A DNA stretch of 64,000 nt. It comes from Pseudomonas fluorescens (GTDB taxonomy: Bacteria; Pseudomonadota; Gammaproteobacteria; Pseudomonadales; Pseudomonadaceae). Position numbers and translations under genes: made by a program. Where the stretch lies: contig NZ_MSDF01000016.1 of NCBI RefSeq assembly GCF_002022275.1, positions 188,301 through 252,300 of the forward strand, given 5' to 3'. The first letter of the stretch is position 1. Each line of letters begins with the position of its first letter. Shown here in pieces: positions 52,943 through 61,888 of this stretch. The notes under the pieces were generated by a model that worked only from the letters and a program-made list of their open reading frames with translations, searched no databases and was not told where the DNA came from.

Positions 52943-54199
52943 GTCGTTGTCAGCCTCCGGCGACACAGCCGGGGGTTGCTCTTCGCCGATTGCAGGCGCA
53001 GGTGCAGGCGCTGGAAACTCGCTCATGTGCACCTGTTCGCCGTTGGTAAAGATGACGGCGTTGCCGACCTGGCTGCCGTCCTGGCGCAGCAATTTATATT
53101 CGCTTTGTATGAGATAGCCGGCGACCGCTTTGTTCGCCGGGATGTAGGTAATGATTTCCAGCGGCGAGCTTTCAAGCCAGGGGCTGATGGAGTGCTGGGT
53201 ATGGGTGAACTCAGAGTCGAGTTGTGCGCTGAAACGCGTCATGAACACATGGGGGTTGGCAGGCCACTGGGTAAACAACTCAACGCTCGAGATGGATCTG
53301 AGCGTTCGAGTGTCATTGCCATTGGCGCCCTTGGTCGCCGTCCAGCTAATGGGTTTGCTGACTGCGCTCTGGTTGTGTCCGAAGCCGGCAAGCACGTAGG
53401 TATCGGTGCGTTGCACTTGATAATAAGGAGACTCTGTCAATTGCCGGGTGAGCATCAGTGCCGGATCCAGAACACAAAACCAAGGCAGTTCGCAGACGGT
53501 GGACGCATGGCTGGGTTGCGCGAGGCTTGGCTGTTCATACGCGGACAGTTCAGGCGGTGGCGTTGGGATAATCACTGGCGCGGTGAGCGCCAGGCGCAGC
53601 GAATAGGTCGGGGTGCGCTCAGACGGCTTTCCATGACTGGCATGGGCAATAAAAGTGCTGGGTGCGAGGTTGATTTCACCAGGCGCGGCGCGGGGCGGGG
53701 AGATCGTCCAGGCACTGAAATCTTTGTCTGCACCACTGCCGTGGTCACCCCAGATTCGGTCCCCAATGCTCGACGCGATCACCAAGTCAGCCCTGACGCA
53801 GCGTACGGCGTTGCGCGATGGTTTTTCGTGCTCCATTCCGCACATGTGCCCCATGGCCACGTAGCCTGGAGGTGGAACTGGACGCCAGATCGAAACACTG
53901 GCTACAGCGCCTGAACCGGCATCCCTCCAGACCAATTGATAATCGTCCGGGGGGCGAAGTGCGGTGCCATCCGTTTGGTTGGCGTCGCTGACGACGGCGA
54001 CCACTCTCTGTTGATTTATGTTGCGATGGCTGGCGACCGCAACATCACCCAGGGAAGAGAATTGACTGAGTGCATCCGCGGAGGTCGAGGGTCGCCAGAC
54101 AGTAAAAGGCTGATCGGCGCCTGACCCTCGGTCGTTCCAGCAATGGTCAAACTCGGTGGTGAAATTTATCAGCAGGTCTTTGAATTGAAGCGATTTCAT
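52895..54199 (-). CDS. Vps62-related protein (DUF946-like)
   Basis: 434 residues without signal peptide or membrane helix. Three copies of a W-x-D-x-G-S-G-A motif occur at about residues 21, 91 and 150 (CWNDRGSGADQ, VWRDAGSGAVA, IWGDHGSGADK), and the segment VSIWRPVPPPGYVAMGHM is the hallmark of Vps62/DUF946 proteins best known from fungi and plants. The bacterial role is unknown. GGAG lies 8 bases before ATG 54199. The C-terminus is Pro/Ala-rich and acidic and overlaps the solute-binding protein gene by 48 bp. Confidence 0.75.
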   Translation of the reverse strand: MKSLQFKDLLINFTTEFDHCWNDRGSGADQPFTVWRPSTSADALSQFSSLGDVAVASHRNINQQRVVAVVSDANQTDGTALRPPDDYQLVWRDAGSGAVASVSIWRPVPPPGYVAMGHMCGMEHEKPSRNAVRCVRADLVIASSIGDRIWGDHGSGADKDFSAWTISPPRAAPGEINLAPSTFIAHASHGKPSERTPTYSLRLALTAPVIIPTPPPELSAYEQPSLAQPSHASTVCELPWFCVLDPALMLTRQLTESPYYQVQRTDTYVLAGFGHNQSAVSKPISWTATKGANGNDTRTLRSISSVELFTQWPANPHVFMTRFSAQLDSEFTHTQHSISPWLESSPLEIITYIPANKAVAGYLIQSEYKLLRQDGSQVGNAVIFTNGEQVHMSEFPAPAPAPAIGEEQPPAVSPEADNDLEIVIDDFIDPTLPS

Positions 54200-54330
54200 C
54201 GTGAGCACTCCTGTGTCTCGAAAGTTCTGATGCGCTGCGTTGCCCTCAGGGCAAGCGGCCGCAGTTACTATCGAAAACTTTGCACAGGCGTGGGCGGTAG
54301 CTATTTAGGGTGGGGGGGCGTGCTTGAACG

Positions 54331-55104
54331 CTAGCGATAAACCCCGTCTTTTCCGTGGCCCGCCATGGCGCGGTTACTGCGCACGCTGATCATCAACTTG
54401 ATATCAATCCAGTCGACGCCCTGGGCCTTGAGCTTGGGCAATTCACGCTCAAGCACCGCCAGGGTCTGCGGGTAGGGGTGGCCGATCATCACCGCCGAAC
54501 CCTGTTTATGGGCCAGCTTGATCGCGGTTTGCAGTTGCGTGGTGATGGCTGCTTCGGTGCGCTCGTCATCGAGAAACACATCCCGCGAGACGTGGGCCAA
54601 GCCAATCTTCTGGGCTTCGGCCGCCGCTACGGTTTGCGCGCTGGTGCGGCTGTCGACGAAGAACTTGTTGCGCCGCTGCAACTCGGCCATCAGCCAGGCC
54701 ATCGCCTCCGGTTGCGCGGTCATGCGGCTGCCCATGTGGTTGTTGATGCCGGCGGTGTAGGGCACAGCCTTGAAGGCGGCGTCCAGGCGTTTGCCGAGTT
54801 CTTCGATGGGCAGCTCGGGGTGCCAGGCGAATGGGCCTGTGGCCGGGTCCATGGGCATGTGCAGGATCACGATCTTGCCGGCCTTGTGCGCCTCACGGGC
54901 GAATTCGGCGGCGTGGGGCGTGTCGGGCATGATCGCGGTGGTCACAGGCCCGGGCAGGGCCAACACGCGACGATCCCGGGGCAGGTTTTGCCCGAGGTCG
55001 TCGATGATGAGGGTCAGGTAGGCTTTTGAGGGCTCACTGGCCGGGGTCGCATGGGCGACCCCGGCCAGGCTGCACAGCAAGGCGATGATCAGGGCAACAC
55101 GCAT
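54331..55104 (-). CDS. Divergent polysaccharide deacetylase family protein (YibQ-like)
   Basis: 257 residues: signal peptide 1-19, then the deacetylase-like barrel with YLTLIIDDLGQN (metal-binding Asp pair), LHMPMDP, GINNHMGSRMT and FVDSRTSA. Periplasmic, likely acting on cell-wall glycan. It lies directly downstream of ctpA and envC on the same strand, a cell-wall maintenance cluster. Confidence 0.9.
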   Translation of the reverse strand: MRVALIIALLCSLAGVAHATPASEPSKAYLTLIIDDLGQNLPRDRRVLALPGPVTTAIMPDTPHAAEFAREAHKAGKIVILHMPMDPATGPFAWHPELPIEELGKRLDAAFKAVPYTAGINNHMGSRMTAQPEAMAWLMAELQRRNKFFVDSRTSAQTVAAAEAQKIGLAHVSRDVFLDDERTEAAITTQLQTAIKLAHKQGSAVMIGHPYPQTLAVLERELPKLKAQGVDWIDIKLMISVRSNRAMAGHGKDGVYR

Positions 55105-55105
55105 A

Positions 55106-56434
55106 TCAACGGCTGCGCGTGATGCTCAGGCCTTTGAGCAGGCTCAGCGCCTGGGCCAGCTGGTAGTCATCGTCCTGCGGCATCGGCTTGGCTTTGGCGC
55201 CGCTGCCGGTTGGCTGGTCGGCGCCGCCGTTGCCATTGCCCAGGTGACCTTGCAGGTCGGCCTCTTTGTAGAACTCGCTGTCGACCTCGTTGGTGATCTT
55301 GGCCTTGCGCACTTCGATGTCCGGCACGATGCCCTGGGCCTGGATCGAGCGGCCGTTCGGCGTGTAGTACAGCGCTGTGGTGATCTTCAACGCGCGGTCA
55401 TTGTTCAGCGGCAACACGGTTTGCACCGAGCCTTTGCCGAAACTGGTGGTGCCCATCAGCACGCCGCGTTTCTGGTCTTGCAGGGCACCGGCGACGATTT
55501 CCGAAGCCGAGGCGCTGCCGCCGTTGATCAACACCGCCAATGGCACGCCTTCGCTGAGGTCGTTACCGGTGGCTGAGAAGCGCAACTCGGAGTTGGCGAT
55601 ACGGCCCTTGGTGTAAACGATCAAGCCTTTGGTGATGAAGTGGTCGACCACTTCCACAGCCGCCTGCAGCACGCCGCCCGGGTTGTTACGCAGGTCGAGC
55701 ACGATGCCGTTGAGCTTCTTGCCGTTGTCTTTACGCAACTTGGCCAGGGCCTTGGCGACTTCATCGCCGGTCTTGACCTGGAACTGGGTGATACGGATGT
55801 AGCCGTAGCCCGATTCCAGCAGCTGGCTCTTCACGCTCTTGACCGTGATGGTCGCGCGGGCCAGCGTCACGTCAAACGGGTTGCCGCCGTCGCGCACCAG
55901 GGTCAGGGTGATTTTCTGGCCGAGCTTGCCGCGCATCTTGTCGACGGCTTCGGTCATGGTCTGGCCGCGCGTTGGCTGGCCGTTGATCTTGACGATGAAG
56001 TCGCCAGCCTGAATGCCGGCCTTGGATGCCGGGGTGTCATCGATCGGCGACACGACTTTGATGTTGCCGTCCTCGGAGCCCACTTCAATGCCCAGGCCAC
56101 CGAACTCACCGCTGGTGCTTTCCTGCAGCTCGGCGAAATCCTCAGGGCCCAGGTAGGCGGAGTGCGGGTCAAGGTTGCTGAGCATGCCCTTGATGGCATT
56201 TTCCAGCAGGGTCTTGTCGTCTACGGGGTCGACATAGGCTGCCTTGATCCGGTCCATGACCTCGGCAAAGGTGCGCAGCTCGTCCAGCGGCAGCGGCGCC
56301 TTGGTGGTCGCTGCAGAGCTCGCAGCCGTGGCGGCAGGCGCAGCCGGTGCGGCCTGGTCGGCGAAAGCCAGCGGCGCGCCGATCACCAGGGCGATCGTCA
56401 GGGCCAACGAAGTGAGGCGGGACAAATGCAGCAT
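55106..56434 (-). CDS. ctpA: S41-family carboxyl-terminal processing protease
   Basis: 442 residues: signal peptide (about 1-26), S41 N-terminal helices, a PDZ domain (about 98-180; GIQAGDFIVKINGQPT), and a protease core with nucleophile Ser in NGGSASASEIVAGAL and the general-base Lys in GTTSFGKGSVQT. Processes periplasmic proteins, including cell-wall hydrolases in relatives. The 3' part encodes an acidic, low-complexity tail. Confidence 0.92.
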   Translation of the reverse strand: MLHLSRLTSLALTIALVIGAPLAFADQAAPAAPAATAASSAATTKAPLPLDELRTFAEVMDRIKAAYVDPVDDKTLLENAIKGMLSNLDPHSAYLGPEDFAELQESTSGEFGGLGIEVGSEDGNIKVVSPIDDTPASKAGIQAGDFIVKINGQPTRGQTMTEAVDKMRGKLGQKITLTLVRDGGNPFDVTLARATITVKSVKSQLLESGYGYIRITQFQVKTGDEVAKALAKLRKDNGKKLNGIVLDLRNNPGGVLQAAVEVVDHFITKGLIVYTKGRIANSELRFSATGNDLSEGVPLAVLINGGSASASEIVAGALQDQKRGVLMGTTSFGKGSVQTVLPLNNDRALKITTALYYTPNGRSIQAQGIVPDIEVRKAKITNEVDSEFYKEADLQGHLGNGNGGADQPTGSGAKAKPMPQDDDYQLAQALSLLKGLSITRSR

Positions 56435-56464
56435 GTCGAACGAACTCCTAGTGTAGATGCGGCC

Positions 56465-57760
56465 CTATCCTTGGGAACGGCACCATTGTGCAGGATCGCT
56501 CGGGCGACCCTGCTGACGAATAGCGAAGTACAGCGCCGGAGTGTCCTGGCCACCACTGTTACCGACAGTGGAGATGGATTCACCGGCTTTTACAACATCA
56601 CCTGCCGACTTGAGTAAAGTCTGATTGTGGCCATAAAGGCTCAAATAGCCATTACCGTGGTCAAGAATTACCAATAAACCGGCGCCACGCAGCCAATCGG
56701 CAAACACCACGCGCCCACCGTGAACGGCATGCACCTGGCTGCCGGCGGCGGCGCTGATCATCACCCCGTCCCACTTGGCGCGGGTGTCATCGCCACGGGT
56801 TTCACCAAAGCGTGCCAGTAGTCGACCATCAACTGGCCATGGAAGTTTGCCGCGCGCTGAAGCAAAAGGCCCGCCGAACGACTCGCCGCTGCTGGAAACC
56901 AGTGGGCCAGGCGCTGCATGTGCCGGTTTACGCGGTGCCGGAGCGTCCGTGGTGGCAGCCAGTTCGGCCTCACGCTGGCGCTTTTTTTCGGCTTCCTGCT
57001 GGGCGATCAGCGCTTTCTGCCGCGCTTCTTCGGCCTCACGTGCCTGGCGGGCCAGGGTTTCTTCGATGGTTTTGAGTACTTTGCCCAGGTCTGCCTGGTC
57101 TTGCTCGCGGGCTTGCAGCTTGGCGTCGCGGGCTTTTACATCGTCGTTGAGTTTGGCCAGGGCCACCTGACGTTCCTTGCGCACCTTGTCGAGCTGGTCG
57201 CGCTGGGCGTCGAGGGCGCTTTTCTGGTCGTTCAGTTGTGACTGCTGGTCGGTAATTTCCTGCTCGACATTGGCCAACTGGCGCAGGGTTTCGTTGAAAC
57301 CCTTCAATTGCGCCAGGCGCGCTTTGCTCAGGTAGTCGTAGTAGGTGAGGGTGCGGGCGAATTTTTCCGGGTTCTGCTGGTTGAGCAGCAGCTTGAGGTA
57401 TTCCTGGCGGCCACTCTGGTAGGCGGCGCGGGCCTGGATCGCGATCAAGCGTTGCTGTTCAACGCGTGCGCTCTGGAGTTTTTTTTTCTCACCGTCGAGT
57501 CGCTCCAGTTCCGACTCGCTCTTCTTTAATTCTTTTTGCAGCTCCTGGACCTGCTTCTCCAGGTTGCCCATCTCGGTTTCCGTGCCGCGCAGGTCTTTCT
57601 GCACCCCGGATTTCTCTTCCTGGAGCTTGCCGAGCAGTTTTTTCAGCTCGGTAATGTCCTGACGCGTAGCGTCCAACTGTTGTTGGGTTTGTGCGCGCTC
57701 GTCGGCAAACGCCGGTTGGAGCAGGCAGACAAGAGCGAGGGTAATCAAGGCGCGAAGCAT
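56465..57760 (-). CDS. envC: Murein hydrolase activator EnvC
   Basis: 431 residues: signal peptide 1-20 (VCLLQPAFA), a long coiled coil (about 25-275) of Gln/Lys/Glu heptads, and a C-terminal LytM/M23 domain (about 320-431). The metal ligands of active M23 enzymes are missing (KWDGVMI replaces H-x-G-x-D), as is known for EnvC, which activates amidases instead of cutting murein itself. Start ATG 57760 gives the signal peptide; longer in-frame readings reach into the REPIN. Confidence 0.93.
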   Translation of the reverse strand: MLRALITLALVCLLQPAFADERAQTQQQLDATRQDITELKKLLGKLQEEKSGVQKDLRGTETEMGNLEKQVQELQKELKKSESELERLDGEKKKLQSARVEQQRLIAIQARAAYQSGRQEYLKLLLNQQNPEKFARTLTYYDYLSKARLAQLKGFNETLRQLANVEQEITDQQSQLNDQKSALDAQRDQLDKVRKERQVALAKLNDDVKARDAKLQAREQDQADLGKVLKTIEETLARQAREAEEARQKALIAQQEAEKKRQREAELAATTDAPAPRKPAHAAPGPLVSSSGESFGGPFASARGKLPWPVDGRLLARFGETRGDDTRAKWDGVMISAAAGSQVHAVHGGRVVFADWLRGAGLLVILDHGNGYLSLYGHNQTLLKSAGDVVKAGESISTVGNSGGQDTPALYFAIRQQGRPSDPAQWCRSQG

Positions 57761-57872
57761 AGAGGCGGGCGACACCAGGGAAAGGGACGGCCTAGTATGC
57801 CCGCCAAGCGCGGCAAAAAAAACGCCCAATTCGGGCTGAAGAGCAAGATAACTCCCGGACACCACATGCAAA

Positions 57873-57962
57873 TGTGGGAGCTGGCTTGCCTGCGATAGCG
57901 GTGTGTCAGTGACTAATGTAGTCGACTGGCAGAATGCTATCGCGGGCAAGCCCGCTCCCACA
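57873..57962. repeat. REPIN
   Basis: TGTGGGAGCTGGCTTGCC / GGGCAAGCCCGCTCCCACA inverted pair between gpmI and envC. Confidence 0.9.
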
Positions 57963-57984
57963 GTGTTTTGCGGTGTGTTTTAGG

Positions 57985-59511
57985 TCAGACCAGGATTGAA
58001 GTCCCGGTCATCTCCGCCGGCTTCTCCAACCCCATCAGCATCAACATGGTCGGCGCCACATCCGCCAACACGCCGCCTTCACGCACTTTCAGGTCGCGTT
58101 TGCCGACATAGATGAACGGCACCGGCTCGGTGGTGTGCGCGGTGTGCGCCTGGCCGGTGGATTCGTCGGACATCTGCTCGCAGTTGCCGTGGTCAGCGGT
58201 AATCAACGCTTCGCCGCCGACTTTGTCCAGCGCGTCAACGATGCGGCCGACGCACAGGTCCAGGCATTCCACGGCCTTGACCGCCGCTTCCAGGTTGCCG
58301 CTGTGGCCGACCATGTCGCCGTTGGCGTAGTTGACCACGATCACGTCGTAACGCTGGTGTTCGATGGCGTCGACGATCTTGTCGGTGACTTCCGGCGCGC
58401 TCATCTCCGGCTGCAAGTCGTAGGTGGCGACTTTTGGCGACGGGATCAGGATGCGTTCTTCGCCCGGGAACGGTTCTTCACGACCGCCCGAGAAGAAAAA
58501 GGTCACGTGGGCGTATTTTTCGGTTTCGGCGATGCGCAGCTGGGTCTTGCCGTTTTTTGCCAGGTAATCGCCCAGCACGTTGTCCAGGCTGCCCGGCGCA
58601 AAGGCCGACGGGGCCGGGATGTTGGCGGCGTATTGGGTCAGCATCACGAACTCGGCTTTCGGCTGACGCGCGCGTTCGAAGTCCTTGAAACCGGTGTCGA
58701 CGAACACGTGGCTCAGCTCGCGGGCGCGGTCGGCGCGGAAGTTCATGAACACCAGCGCATCGCCGTCTTCGACTTTGACCGGCTCGCCGATGGTGGTGGC
58801 TTTGACGAACTCATCGCTTTCGCCACGGGCGTAGGCGGCTTCCAGGCCTTCCTGGGCGGTGGCGGCGTGGAATTCGCCCTGGCCTTCGGCGATCAGGTTG
58901 TAGGCCTGGGCCACGCGGTCCCAGCGGTTGTCACGGTCCATGGCGAAGTAACGGCCGACCAGGCTGGCGATGCGGCCTTTGCCAAGGGCAGCGAATGTGG
59001 CGTCGAGCAGTTCGATGGACGATTGCGCGCTTTTTGGCGGGGTGTCGCGGCCGTCGAGGAAGGCGTGCAGGTAAATGTTCTTGGCGCCGCGCTTGAAGGC
59101 CAGTTCGGCCATGGCGACCAGGTGGTCCTGGTGGCTGTGGACGCCACCGTCGGACAGCAGGCCCATAAAGTGCACGGCTTTACCGGCGGCGACCGCTTTA
59201 TCGACGGCTGCGCAGATAGCCGGATTCTCGAAAAACTCGCCATCGCGGATCGATTTGGTCACGCGTGTGAAGTCTTGGTATACCACTCGTCCGGCGCCGA
59301 GGTTCATGTGGCCGACTTCCGAGTTGCCCATCTGGCCGTCCGGCAAACCTACATCCATGCCGGAACCGGAGATCAAACCGTTGGGTACGGTGGCGGTCAG
59401 GCGGTCGAGTACTGGCTTCTTGGCCGAGTACACGGCGTTGTCGTGGTGGCTTTCACTGTGTCCGAAGCCATCGAGAATTATCAGGACCAAAGGTTTAGGC
59501 GTAGTAGTCAT
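57985..59511 (-). CDS. gpmI: 2,3-bisphosphoglycerate-independent phosphoglycerate mutase
   Basis: 508 residues, alkaline-phosphatase superfamily. The first metal motif is [13 protein letters not shown]; the phosphoserine site is in [16 protein letters not shown]; other ligands include [18 protein letters not shown] and ITADHGNCE. Interconverts 3- and 2-phosphoglycerate with Mn2+. It is divergent from the rhodanese-grxC-secB operon. Confidence 0.96.
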   Translation of the reverse strand: MTTTPKPLVLIILDGFGHSESHHDNAVYSAKKPVLDRLTATVPNGLISGSGMDVGLPDGQMGNSEVGHMNLGAGRVVYQDFTRVTKSIRDGEFFENPAICAAVDKAVAAGKAVHFMGLLSDGGVHSHQDHLVAMAELAFKRGAKNIYLHAFLDGRDTPPKSAQSSIELLDATFAALGKGRIASLVGRYFAMDRDNRWDRVAQAYNLIAEGQGEFHAATAQEGLEAAYARGESDEFVKATTIGEPVKVEDGDALVFMNFRADRARELSHVFVDTGFKDFERARQPKAEFVMLTQYAANIPAPSAFAPGSLDNVLGDYLAKNGKTQLRIAETEKYAHVTFFFSGGREEPFPGEERILIPSPKVATYDLQPEMSAPEVTDKIVDAIEHQRYDVIVVNYANGDMVGHSGNLEAAVKAVECLDLCVGRIVDALDKVGGEALITADHGNCEQMSDESTGQAHTAHTTEPVPFIYVGKRDLKVREGGVLADVAPTMLMLMGLEKPAEMTGTSILV

Positions 59512-59601
59512 AGATCCTCTCGCGGCGTAATAAAGGAAGACAATTGAAAAGGGAGTAGCAGTTTAAAGCGAAGTTCCAACCACGTCACCGCTTTACGGGG
59601 G

Positions 59602-59629
59602 TTGGCCCCCCCGGACGGCTGTGTATACT
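59602..59629 (+). promoter_or_regulatory. Candidate promoter of the rhodanese-grxC-secB operon
   Basis: TTGGCC, 16-bp spacer, TATACT, ending 33 bp before the first gene of the operon. The -10 is near consensus. Confidence 0.55.
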
Positions 59630-59661
59630 TACCGCCATTTTAACGCCCTGGAACCTCCTTG

Positions 59662-60075
59662 ATGGTTGATCACCTGATTGCATTTGCCACTGCCCACTAC
59701 TTGCTCGCGGGTGCCTTCGTCATCCTGCTGGCGCTGCTGATCGCTCACGAAATGAGCCGCGGTGGCCGCAGCCTGAGCACGTCGGAGCTGACCGCGCTGG
59801 TCAACAAGGATGAGGCCGTTGTCGTGGATATTCGCCCAGCCAAGGATTTCGCTGCCGGCCATATCGTCGGCGCCCTGAACATTCCACAAGACAAGCTGAT
59901 CGCGCGCTTGCCCGAGCTGGAAAAATACAAGGCCAAGACCATCATTCTGGTCGATGCCCAAGGCCAGCACGCCGGCACCCACGCCCGCGAAATGCTCAAG
60001 ACCGGTTTCACCGCCGCCAAACTGTCCGGCGGTATCGGCAGCTGGAAGGCCGATAACCTGCCGCTGGTGAAGTGA
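59662..60075 (+). CDS. Membrane-anchored rhodanese-like protein (YibN-like)
   Basis: 137 residues: one N-terminal membrane helix (about 10-28) and a rhodanese domain (about 38-137; VVVDIRPAKDFAAGHIVGALNIP). The active-site loop, where active enzymes have C-x-x-G-x-R, reads LVDAQGQHAG, so the catalytic Cys is replaced by Asp and classical sulfurtransfer is doubtful. It heads the operon with grxC and secB, the conserved arrangement of this region. Confidence 0.9.
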   Translation: MVDHLIAFATAHYLLAGAFVILLALLIAHEMSRGGRSLSTSELTALVNKDEAVVVDIRPAKDFAAGHIVGALNIPQDKLIARLPELEKYKAKTIILVDAQGQHAGTHAREMLKTGFTAAKLSGGIGSWKADNLPLVK

Positions 60076-60076
60076 A

Positions 60077-60328
60077 ATGAGCCAGGTTGTCGTGTATTCC
60101 AGCGATTGGTGCCCTTACTGCATGCGGGCCAAGGCTCTGCTTGAGAAAAAGGGCATTGCCTTCGAAGAGATCAAGGTCGACGGCAAACCCCAGGTGCGCG
60201 CCGAAATGGCCCAGAAAGCGGGGCGCACGTCCGTGCCGCAGATCTGGATCGGCGCCAGGCATATCGGTGGTTGCGACGACCTGTTTGCCCTGGAGCGCGC
60301 CGGCAAGCTTGATGCGCTGCTCGCCTAA
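60077..60328 (+). CDS. grxC: Glutaredoxin 3
   Basis: 83 residues with the redox motif SDWCPYCMRAK, the TSVPQIWI cis-proline loop, and GGCDDL glutathione site. Reduces disulfides and mixed glutathione disulfides in the cytoplasm. One base separates it from the rhodanese stop. Confidence 0.96.
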   Translation: MSQVVVYSSDWCPYCMRAKALLEKKGIAFEEIKVDGKPQVRAEMAQKAGRTSVPQIWIGARHIGGCDDLFALERAGKLDALLA

Positions 60329-60362
60329 CCCCTAAAAGACCATAAGATCACAAGGATCTGCG

Positions 60363-60842
60363 ATGACTGACCAACAGAACACCGAAGCTGCGCAAGACCA
60401 AGGCCCACAGTTTTCGCTGCAGCGCATCTACGTGCGTGACCTGTCGTTCGAAGCGCCGAAAAGCCCGGCCATCTTCCGCCAGGAATGGACCCCAAGCGTT
60501 GCACTGGACCTGAACACCCGTCAAAAAGCCCTGGAAGGCGACTTCCACGAAGTGGTGCTGACCCTCTCCGTGACCGTCAAGAACGGTGAAGAAGTGGCGT
60601 TCATTGCTGAAGTGCAACAGGCCGGTATCTTCCTGATCCAGGGCCTGGACGAGCAGTCCATGAGCCACACTCTGGGCGCGTTCTGCCCGAACATCCTGTT
60701 CCCGTATGCCCGTGAGACCCTGGACAGCCTGGTCACCCGTGGCTCGTTCCCGGCGCTGATGCTGGCTCCGGTGAACTTCGATGCCCTGTACGCGCAAGAG
60801 CTGCAGCGCATGCAAACAGAAGGTTCGGCGACCGTTCAGTAA
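60363..60842 (+). CDS. secB: Protein-export chaperone SecB
   Basis: 159 residues; [23 protein letters not shown] and [37 protein letters not shown] are diagnostic. A cytoplasmic tetramer keeping preproteins unfolded for SecA. AAGGA lies before the ATG. Last gene of the operon. Confidence 0.97.
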   Translation: MTDQQNTEAAQDQGPQFSLQRIYVRDLSFEAPKSPAIFRQEWTPSVALDLNTRQKALEGDFHEVVLTLSVTVKNGEEVAFIAEVQQAGIFLIQGLDEQSMSHTLGAFCPNILFPYARETLDSLVTRGSFPALMLAPVNFDALYAQELQRMQTEGSATVQ

Positions 60843-60856
60843 GTCGACGCGATAAA

Positions 60857-60983
60857 AAAATGTGGGAGCGGGCGAGTGTGGGAGCTGGCTTGCCTGCGAT
60901 AGCATCACTGCGGTGTGACTGACACACCGAGGTGACTGCATCGCAGGCAAGCCAGCTCCCACACAAGGCCTCTCCCACATTTT
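60857..60983. repeat. REPIN nested inside an older hairpin
   Basis: An outer 12-bp perfect inverted repeat AAAATGTGGGAG (60857-60868) / CTCCCACATTTT (60972-60983) encloses a complete REPIN (60877-60963; TGTGGGAGCTGGCTTGCC / GGCAAGCCAGCTCCCACA). The outer stem with its A- and T-runs looks like the secB/trmL terminator. Confidence 0.75.
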
Positions 60984-60992
60984 ATTTGTGCG

Positions 60993-61448
60993 CTATTTGA
61001 AACCGAGTTGACGCCAGCCTTCGTAAACAGCAACGGCTACGGTGTTGGACAGGTTCAGGCTGCGACACCCTTCGCGCATCGGCAAGCGCAGGCGATGGCC
61101 TTCAGGCAGGGCGTCAAGCACTTCTGCCGGCAAGCCCCGGCTTTCCGGGCCGAACAGAAAGGCGTCGCCCTCGGCAAAGCTGGCATCATGAAACGGCCGC
61201 GAGCCCTTGGTGGTGAACGCGAACAGTCGCGGGTGCCCCAGGCTTTCCAGGCAGCTGGCCAAATCGGCGTGACGCTGCAAGGTGGCGTACTCGTGGTAGT
61301 CCAGCCCGGCGCGGCGCAGGCGCTTGTCGTCCATGTCGAAGCCCAACGGCTCGATCAAATGCAGGTGGCAGCCACTGTTGGCGCACAGCCTGATAACGTT
61401 GCCGGTATTCGGCGGAATTTCTGGTTGAAAAAGGATGACGTGAAACAT
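60993..61448 (-). CDS. trmL: tRNA (cytidine/uridine-34 2'-O)-methyltransferase TrmL
   Basis: 151 residues, SPOUT fold: MFHVILFQPEIPPNTGNVIRLCANSG, IEPLGFDMDDKRLRRAGLDY, FGPESRGLP and SLNLSNTVAVAVYE. Methylates the wobble base of tRNA-Leu isoacceptors. GGAG stands 6 bases before ATG 61448; a longer frame reaching 62012 crosses the repeats and is not supported. The start codon overlaps the divergent gene's start. Confidence 0.94.
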   Translation of the reverse strand: MFHVILFQPEIPPNTGNVIRLCANSGCHLHLIEPLGFDMDDKRLRRAGLDYHEYATLQRHADLASCLESLGHPRLFAFTTKGSRPFHDASFAEGDAFLFGPESRGLPAEVLDALPEGHRLRLPMREGCRSLNLSNTVAVAVYEGWRQLGFK

Positions 61449-61887
61449 GCACGGCTCCGAAGGCAAAGATGCGCTGCATTCTACCCCTGAAGACGACCCA
61501 AGGCCGAAGCTATTGCCGCGCGTGATGGGCTCTTTGGCCATTGTGGGTTTGATGATCGGTTTGATGATCGGTCGCCTGACCACCCCGGACCCGGTTGAAC
61601 TGCAACAGGTCGAAACGGCGGCAGACGGTGTGGTGGTGTGGTTCAACAGCGAACCCAAGCTGCACGGCGAACATATCGATGGCACCGTGGCGCTGCTGTT
61701 CGACGCGCAGGGCAAGGCTGGCGCAGGGCAACTCAAGGTGAATGACAAGGATGTGAACTGGCGCATCCGCAAGACTGATGGCGGCTTGCTGCTGAACCTG
61801 GTGGCGGCTCGGCCGTTGCGTGGGGACTGGAAGGGGGAAAAGGTTGATGGCCGCTGGCGGCTGGAGGTCCATCTCCAAGAGCAATAA
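61447..61887 (+). CDS. Hypothetical single-TM protein (146 aa)
   Basis: Cytoplasmic Asp/Pro/Lys-rich tail (1-26), one membrane helix (27-44, MGSLAIVGLMIGLMIGRL), and a periplasmic beta-rich domain of about 100 residues (VVVWFNSEPKLHGEHIDGTVALLFDAQGKAG). Its ATG shares two bases with the trmL ATG on the other strand. AGGA lies 11 bases upstream, inside trmL. Function unknown. Confidence 0.72.
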   Translation: MHGSEGKDALHSTPEDDPRPKLLPRVMGSLAIVGLMIGLMIGRLTTPDPVELQQVETAADGVVVWFNSEPKLHGEHIDGTVALLFDAQGKAGAGQLKVNDKDVNWRIRKTDGGLLLNLVAARPLRGDWKGEKVDGRWRLEVHLQEQ

Positions 61888-61888
61888 A

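Noticed and set aside
58135..59547. 470-codon + strand frame
   Set aside because: Antisense to gpmI, whose motifs are complete.
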